Positions 23,945 to 26,877 of a stretch of 26,877 nt of DNA are shown piece after piece. The stretch spans positions 1 to 26,877 of the forward strand of contig CALGZY010000088.1 of NCBI GenBank assembly GCA_937934355.1, read 5' to 3'. Source of the DNA: an uncultured Collinsella sp. GTDB lineage: Bacteria; Actinomycetota; Coriobacteriia; Coriobacteriales; Coriobacteriaceae. A program made the position numbers and the translations under genes. Position 1 is the first letter of the stretch, and the number at the start of each line of letters is the position of its first letter. The notes under the pieces were generated by a model. The model had not been told where the DNA came from, ran no database searches, and saw nothing but the letters and a program-made list of their open reading frames with translations.

Positions 23945-24573
23945 GAAGACATGGCGCCAGCAATGCTGGTGATGGGCCAGCCGCACGAGCGGCCCCGCAG
24001 GGAAGACCCCGGGGCTCGCGGTATTCGGCCGCGTCGAACGTGAGGTTGGGCGCCCATGCGGCGCCAGATCTGGGAGAAGCGGACGACCGGCGCGATATCG
24101 TGGGCTTTCTGGCGCGCCTGGCATTTTTTGTCGTGACGCTCTGGCTGCTCTTTGGTGTGGTCTTGGGCGTGGGCGCAGTCACGACTGGCGAGATGGCCCC
24201 CCGCATCTGTTCGGGTGACGTCATGCTCTACTGGAGGCTCAGCCAGAGCTTTAACGAGGGTGACGTGGTGGTATACACCGCGGATGGCGAAGAGCGCCTG
24301 GGTCGCGTGGTTGCCCGCCCCGGTGATGAGGTCACAATTACCGAGTCGGGCGAGCTCATGGTTAACGGGGCTGTTGTGGTGGAAAGCGATATCACCACGC
24401 CGACGCCGCGCTATGAGTCTGCTGTGGACTATCCCGTGCATCTGGGAACGGATGAGCTCTTTGTGCTGGCAGATTTGCGCGAGGGCGGGCACGACAGTCG
24501 CCTGTATGGACCGATTGCCCGTTCGCAGATCAAAGGCAACGTGATCAGCGTGCTGCGCAGGTCGAACCTGTAG
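23941..24573 (+). CDS. Signal peptidase I-like protein lacking catalytic residues (SipA-like pilus assembly factor)
   Basis: A 210-residue S26-fold membrane protein. Residues 1-50 are a basic cytosolic tail, ~54-78 one transmembrane helix, the rest extracellular. Box B reads GEMAPRICSGDVML: Glu84 stands where the nucleophilic Ser should precede Met. Box D reads RLGRVVARPGDEV: Gly121 replaces the catalytic Lys. Box E remains recognisable (VLADLREGGHDSRLYGP, 175-191). Known family fact: GAS SipA, needed for pilus polymerisation, also lacks the Ser/Lys dyad (Asp and Gly). A non-proteolytic pilin chaperone or assembly role is therefore inferred. The start codon overlaps the adhesin stop (ATGA), so translation is coupled. 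Another functional signal peptidase must remove the pilin signal peptides. Confidence 0.9.
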   Translation: MRRHGASNAGDGPAARAAPQGRPRGSRYSAASNVRLGAHAAPDLGEADDRRDIVGFLARLAFFVVTLWLLFGVVLGVGAVTTGEMAPRICSGDVMLYWRLSQSFNEGDVVVYTADGEERLGRVVARPGDEVTITESGELMVNGAVVVESDITTPTPRYESAVDYPVHLGTDELFVLADLREGGHDSRLYGPIARSQIKGNVISVLRRSNL

Positions 24574-24624
24574 GCACGAAGCCTGGTTTTATTAAGGGCA
24601 TGTGCCCGAGAGGAAGGATACAAC

Positions 24625-25734
24625 ATGAAAACTGGAAAGAGGCGACTGGCGGCGTTTGCAGTTGTGGCCGCCACGATGCTGCTGGCTTTGGTGGGAGTTG
24701 CTGCGCCGGCGTGGGCGGAGGAGGGCTCTGCTACTCCGCATCTGCCGGTAAATGACAACAAGGTCACAATCACCTCGACGCTTACCATGAATAAGAACGC
24801 CGTGGAGCCGAATGCGGAGTTCGGCTATTCGATTGCGCCGGCGGAGACGAGTGAGCTTGCGAGCACGAGTAACAACATGCCTGTTTCTGCTGGAGTGCCC
24901 GGTGGCGCCACGCTTCCGTCGTCTTCCGTTAATTTTTCTGCCCAAGGTCTTCATAGCCAAGATAATGCCGACGGCATTACTAAGACAATAACCGCTCCGT
25001 TGAACGTCAGCCTTGATACCTCAAAGTTTACGGCTCCGGGCATCTATCGATATAAGATTACGCAGACGCCGCCACCGTTGGATGGCCTCAACGTTACGTA
25101 CAAGGAGCTCTTCCTCGATGTTTACGTAGAAAACGCAGAAAATGGCGGCTCGGGCTATGTTGTTAATGGTTGTACTCTTCTTAGCGACAAAGCAAGCTCG
25201 GGTAGGAAGGCCGCAGGCTTTGTGAACAAATATGCCACCCATAAGCTGACCATCACAAAGGTCGTCAAGGGCAACCAGGGTGACAAGAATAAGGACTTCC
25301 GGTTTAGTGTCAGCCTTAACGGCGCTGCCGGGGAAACCTATAAGTACGTCACTGTGAAAAAAGACGGTACTTCTACGCCCGAAGCTGTAGTCAAATCGGG
25401 ATCTACGGTTTCGGTGAACCTTAGAGACGGCGACTCCGTCACCTTTTATGGTCTTTCATCGGAGGACACGTATGCCGTAACTGAGGACGACTACAAGACG
25501 AAGGAAGGTTATGAAACGTCGTACAAGATTGGGGAGACTGGCAACGAAACAAAGTCCAATATTCTTCTCGCGCAGGGTATCGGTACTTCTGACACCACGG
25601 TGACCTTTACCAACACCAAGGATGTTACCGTTCCGACCGATGTTATTCGGACGGTCGTTCCCTATGCGGCAATCGTCGCGTTTGCTGCCGTGATGGGCGT
25701 GGTCTTCTTCCGTCCTCGTCGTAACCGCCGTTAA
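24625..25734 (+). CDS. Spy0128/FctA-like major pilin
   Basis: A 369-residue sortase-assembled pilin. The signal peptide is 1-31 (cleavage after AWA). Domain 1 (~40-205) and domain 2 (~206-332) align with my memory of the GAS T3 pilin Spy0128: LTITKVVKGNQGDKNKDF, YAVTEDDY and VTFTNTKD mirror its second domain. Domain 2 keeps the isopeptide triad Lys212, Glu287, Asn330. In domain 1 the corresponding positions appear to be Ser51, Gln147 and Asn201, so the canonical bond is not predicted there. Lys189 or Lys195 are candidates for the inter-subunit link. The C-terminal signal is VPTDV (336-340), a hydrophobic helix and RPRRNRR. AGGAAGG lies 7 bases before the ATG. A 51-base gap follows the SipA-like gene; the sortase gene begins 20 bases after the stop. 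Confidence 0.92.
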   Translation: MKTGKRRLAAFAVVAATMLLALVGVAAPAWAEEGSATPHLPVNDNKVTITSTLTMNKNAVEPNAEFGYSIAPAETSELASTSNNMPVSAGVPGGATLPSSSVNFSAQGLHSQDNADGITKTITAPLNVSLDTSKFTAPGIYRYKITQTPPPLDGLNVTYKELFLDVYVENAENGGSGYVVNGCTLLSDKASSGRKAAGFVNKYATHKLTITKVVKGNQGDKNKDFRFSVSLNGAAGETYKYVTVKKDGTSTPEAVVKSGSTVSVNLRDGDSVTFYGLSSEDTYAVTEDDYKTKEGYETSYKIGETGNETKSNILLAQGIGTSDTTVTFTNTKDVTVPTDVIRTVVPYAAIVAFAAVMGVVFFRPRRNRR

Positions 25735-25754
25735 AACAGCGAGGATTACAGCCG

Positions 25755-26489
25755 ATGGAGCTTAAACGCATAGCTCGGCTGGCACGAGCCGGCGACCGCG
25801 TACTTACGTGGTTTGCCGGCTTTCTCGTGCTGCTCATGCTGCTGTACGGGGGCTATTCGCTGTGGGATACAAACAACGTTATGAACGGCGGGTTCATCAG
25901 CGATGAGCTGCTGCACTACAAACCCACCGGGGTCAACGATTGCGCACGCCTGCAGGAACTGATGGCCAAAAATCCCGACGTGGTCGGATGGGTCACCATC
26001 GATGGCACCAACATCGACTATCCCTTTGTTCAGGGAAAAGATAACCAGGAATATCTCAACAAAAACGTGTTGGGGGAGTCCGCGGTTTCGGGAGCGGTGT
26101 TTTTGGATACGCGCAACAGCCGCGCGATGACCGATTCCTACAATCTGCTCTATGCGCACCACATGGATAACGGCGCGATGTTTGGCGATGTCGACCGGTT
26201 TTTAGACAGGGGCTTCTTTGACCTGCACCGCACGGGCACGCTCTACACAAAAGATGGGGCGTTCCGCCTGCGCATCGTTGCTGTGTGTTCGTTTGCCGCG
26301 AGTGATGACATTATCTTTGGGCCGGGAAACCTGGACCAGGCCTCAATGCAGACTCTGCTCGCGCATATCTCGCAGACGGCGGTGCATGCGGACACGGACG
26401 GCGCTGGCTTCGATGCACGCATCATCGCGCTTTCTACCTGCAGTGATAAAACAAATGGGCGCCGAGCGCTCCTAGCCGAAATCTTGTAG
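25755..26489 (+). CDS. Class B sortase, pilus polymerising
   Basis: A 244-residue membrane-anchored cysteine transpeptidase. An N-terminal helix (~18-36) is followed by the class B signature NPDVVGWVTIDGTNIDYPFVQ (73-93). Catalytic residues are His in LLYAHHMDNG (135/136), Cys229 in ALSTC, and Arg236/237 in NGRRALL. GAGGA lies 9 bases before the ATG and the gene ends the pilus operon. In streptococcal FCT loci a class B sortase joins pilins bearing (E/Q)VPTG-type signals, matching the VPTGI and VPTDV signals encoded here. The sequence cannot show whether it also anchors the pilus to the wall; a housekeeping sortase elsewhere may do so. Its stop codon TAG is the first three bases of repeat R2. 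Confidence 0.94.
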   Translation: MELKRIARLARAGDRVLTWFAGFLVLLMLLYGGYSLWDTNNVMNGGFISDELLHYKPTGVNDCARLQELMAKNPDVVGWVTIDGTNIDYPFVQGKDNQEYLNKNVLGESAVSGAVFLDTRNSRAMTDSYNLLYAHHMDNGAMFGDVDRFLDRGFFDLHRTGTLYTKDGAFRLRIVAVCSFAASDDIIFGPGNLDQASMQTLLAHISQTAVHADTDGAGFDARIIALSTCSDKTNGRRALLAEIL

Positions 26490-26542
26490 CTCATTTAGGA
26501 TGGGGCTTTTCTAGCTACCTTTGCCGTCCTACCTGCGCAATG
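26487..26542 (+). repeat. Flanking repeat R2 at the right edge of the pilus cassette
   Basis: Direct-orientation relative of R1 (47 of 55 positions, one 1-base gap), starting at the sortase stop codon. The core reads ATTTAGGATGGGGCTTTT followed by CTAGCTAC. Confidence 0.8.
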
Positions 26543-26587
26543 ATTTTTCTGGGACGGAGATTTTTAGCTACTGCGTTCCGTTAGCTT

Positions 26588-26711
26588 GACCAGTCTTTTT
26601 GGGACGGGGCTAAATTAGCTGGTTTTGGATTAGGGATCAGTTGCGATTTGTTGATTCATCGATATTGGGATGGAGAACCAGCTAATTAGCCCCGTCCCAA
26701 AAAGACTGGTC
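26588..26711. repeat. Long inverted repeat with 36-37-base arms
   Basis: Arms 26588-26624 and 26676-26711 are complementary along their whole length except for one inserted A in the left arm; the loop is 51 bases. Both contain the GGGACGGGGCTAA / TTAGCCCCGTCCC word related to R1 and R2. A partial relative (GGGACGGAG, then TTTTTAGCTAC) lies at 26551-26571. No ORF is present. Confidence 0.85.
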
Positions 26712-26743
26712 CTCCACCACCTCCCAAATCATCCTTACAAAAC

Positions 26744-26771
26744 GAGGCCCTGGCCAACTGGGCAGGGCCTC
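26744..26771 (-). terminator. Hairpin, probable terminator for a leftward gene beyond the window
   Basis: Perfect 9-bp stem GAGGCCCTG (26744-26752) / CAGGGCCTC (26763-26771). Read on the minus strand it is followed by GTTTTGT. It would serve a minus-strand transcript entering from the right edge. Confidence 0.6.
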
Positions 26772-26877
26772 ACTAATTTATATTCCGTTCTAAATGACAG
26801 GCTGATCGCGCGTAGGAGGGGGCCCCGGGGTGGCGGGGTATTTCCTCCGCGCGCAGTTTCGCAGCGCAGCGAGAATG
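26772..26877. other. Right-edge sequence without a callable gene
   Basis: No start/SD pair or recognisable protein is seen. Short frames stay open to the edge on the minus strand, so the 3' end of a leftward gene is possible, but nothing identifies it. Confidence 0.3.

Noticed and set aside
24596..24607. GGGCATGTGCCC as a terminator between the SipA-like and pilin genes
   Set aside because: The stem is only 4-5 bp with no T-run, and the operon continues. It may be a chance palindrome or a processing site.
26490..26743. FctB-like base pilin gene after the sortase
   Set aside because: No ORF with a signal peptide and sorting motif exists there; the region consists of repeats.

Overview
The window looks like chromosomal DNA of a high-GC Actinobacterium of the class Coriobacteriia, most like a gut Collinsella. 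This rests on the strong G/C bias at third codon positions, the gene families present and the intergenic palindromes. It is a judgement by eye, not a database match. No tRNA, rRNA, transposase or CRISPR array was seen.

Layout. 1-466: non-coding, with four 61-bp tandem repeat units followed by hairpins. 467-2767 (-): LTA-synthase/phosphoglycerol-transferase-like membrane enzyme. 2982-3854 (+): nitroreductase. 4014-8750 (+): potassium cluster with a Kup transporter, a 64-residue one-helix membrane protein, a KdpD-like kinase lacking the usual N-terminal KdpD/Usp half, and a KdpE-like regulator. 8846-11404 (-): RlmKL rRNA methyltransferase whose RlmL half has lost its catalytic motif. 11480-12307 (+): HAD hydrolase. 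12501-13205 (+): transaldolase. 13430-15577 (-): Tex. 15987-19300 (-): operon of SDR dehydrogenase, OFA-type MFS transporter and Gfo/Idh/MocA oxidoreductase, transcribed divergently from a LysR regulator (19534-20412, +), probably a small catabolic module for an unknown substrate.

The most interesting part is 20410-26542, a four-gene sortase pilus cassette: large adhesin, signal-peptidase-like protein, Spy0128/FctA-like pilin, class B sortase. The order matches the streptococcal FCT pilus region (cpa-sipA-fctA-srtC). The signal-peptidase-like protein lacks both catalytic residues, as GAS SipA does. The adhesin has a G9 tract inside its signal-peptide codons and a G7 tract just upstream, so phase variation is predicted. 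Pilin domain 2 keeps its Lys/Glu/Asn isopeptide triad while domain 1 appears to have lost it. The cassette lies between two ~55-bp direct repeats that each begin exactly at the stop codon of the gene before them, and it is visibly richer in A+T than its surroundings.

The other theme is intergenic palindromes. Several unrelated families of REP/MITE-like inverted repeats lie in gene gaps, many within 0-10 bases of a stop codon. Two copies of one family differ by a compensatory base-pair change.
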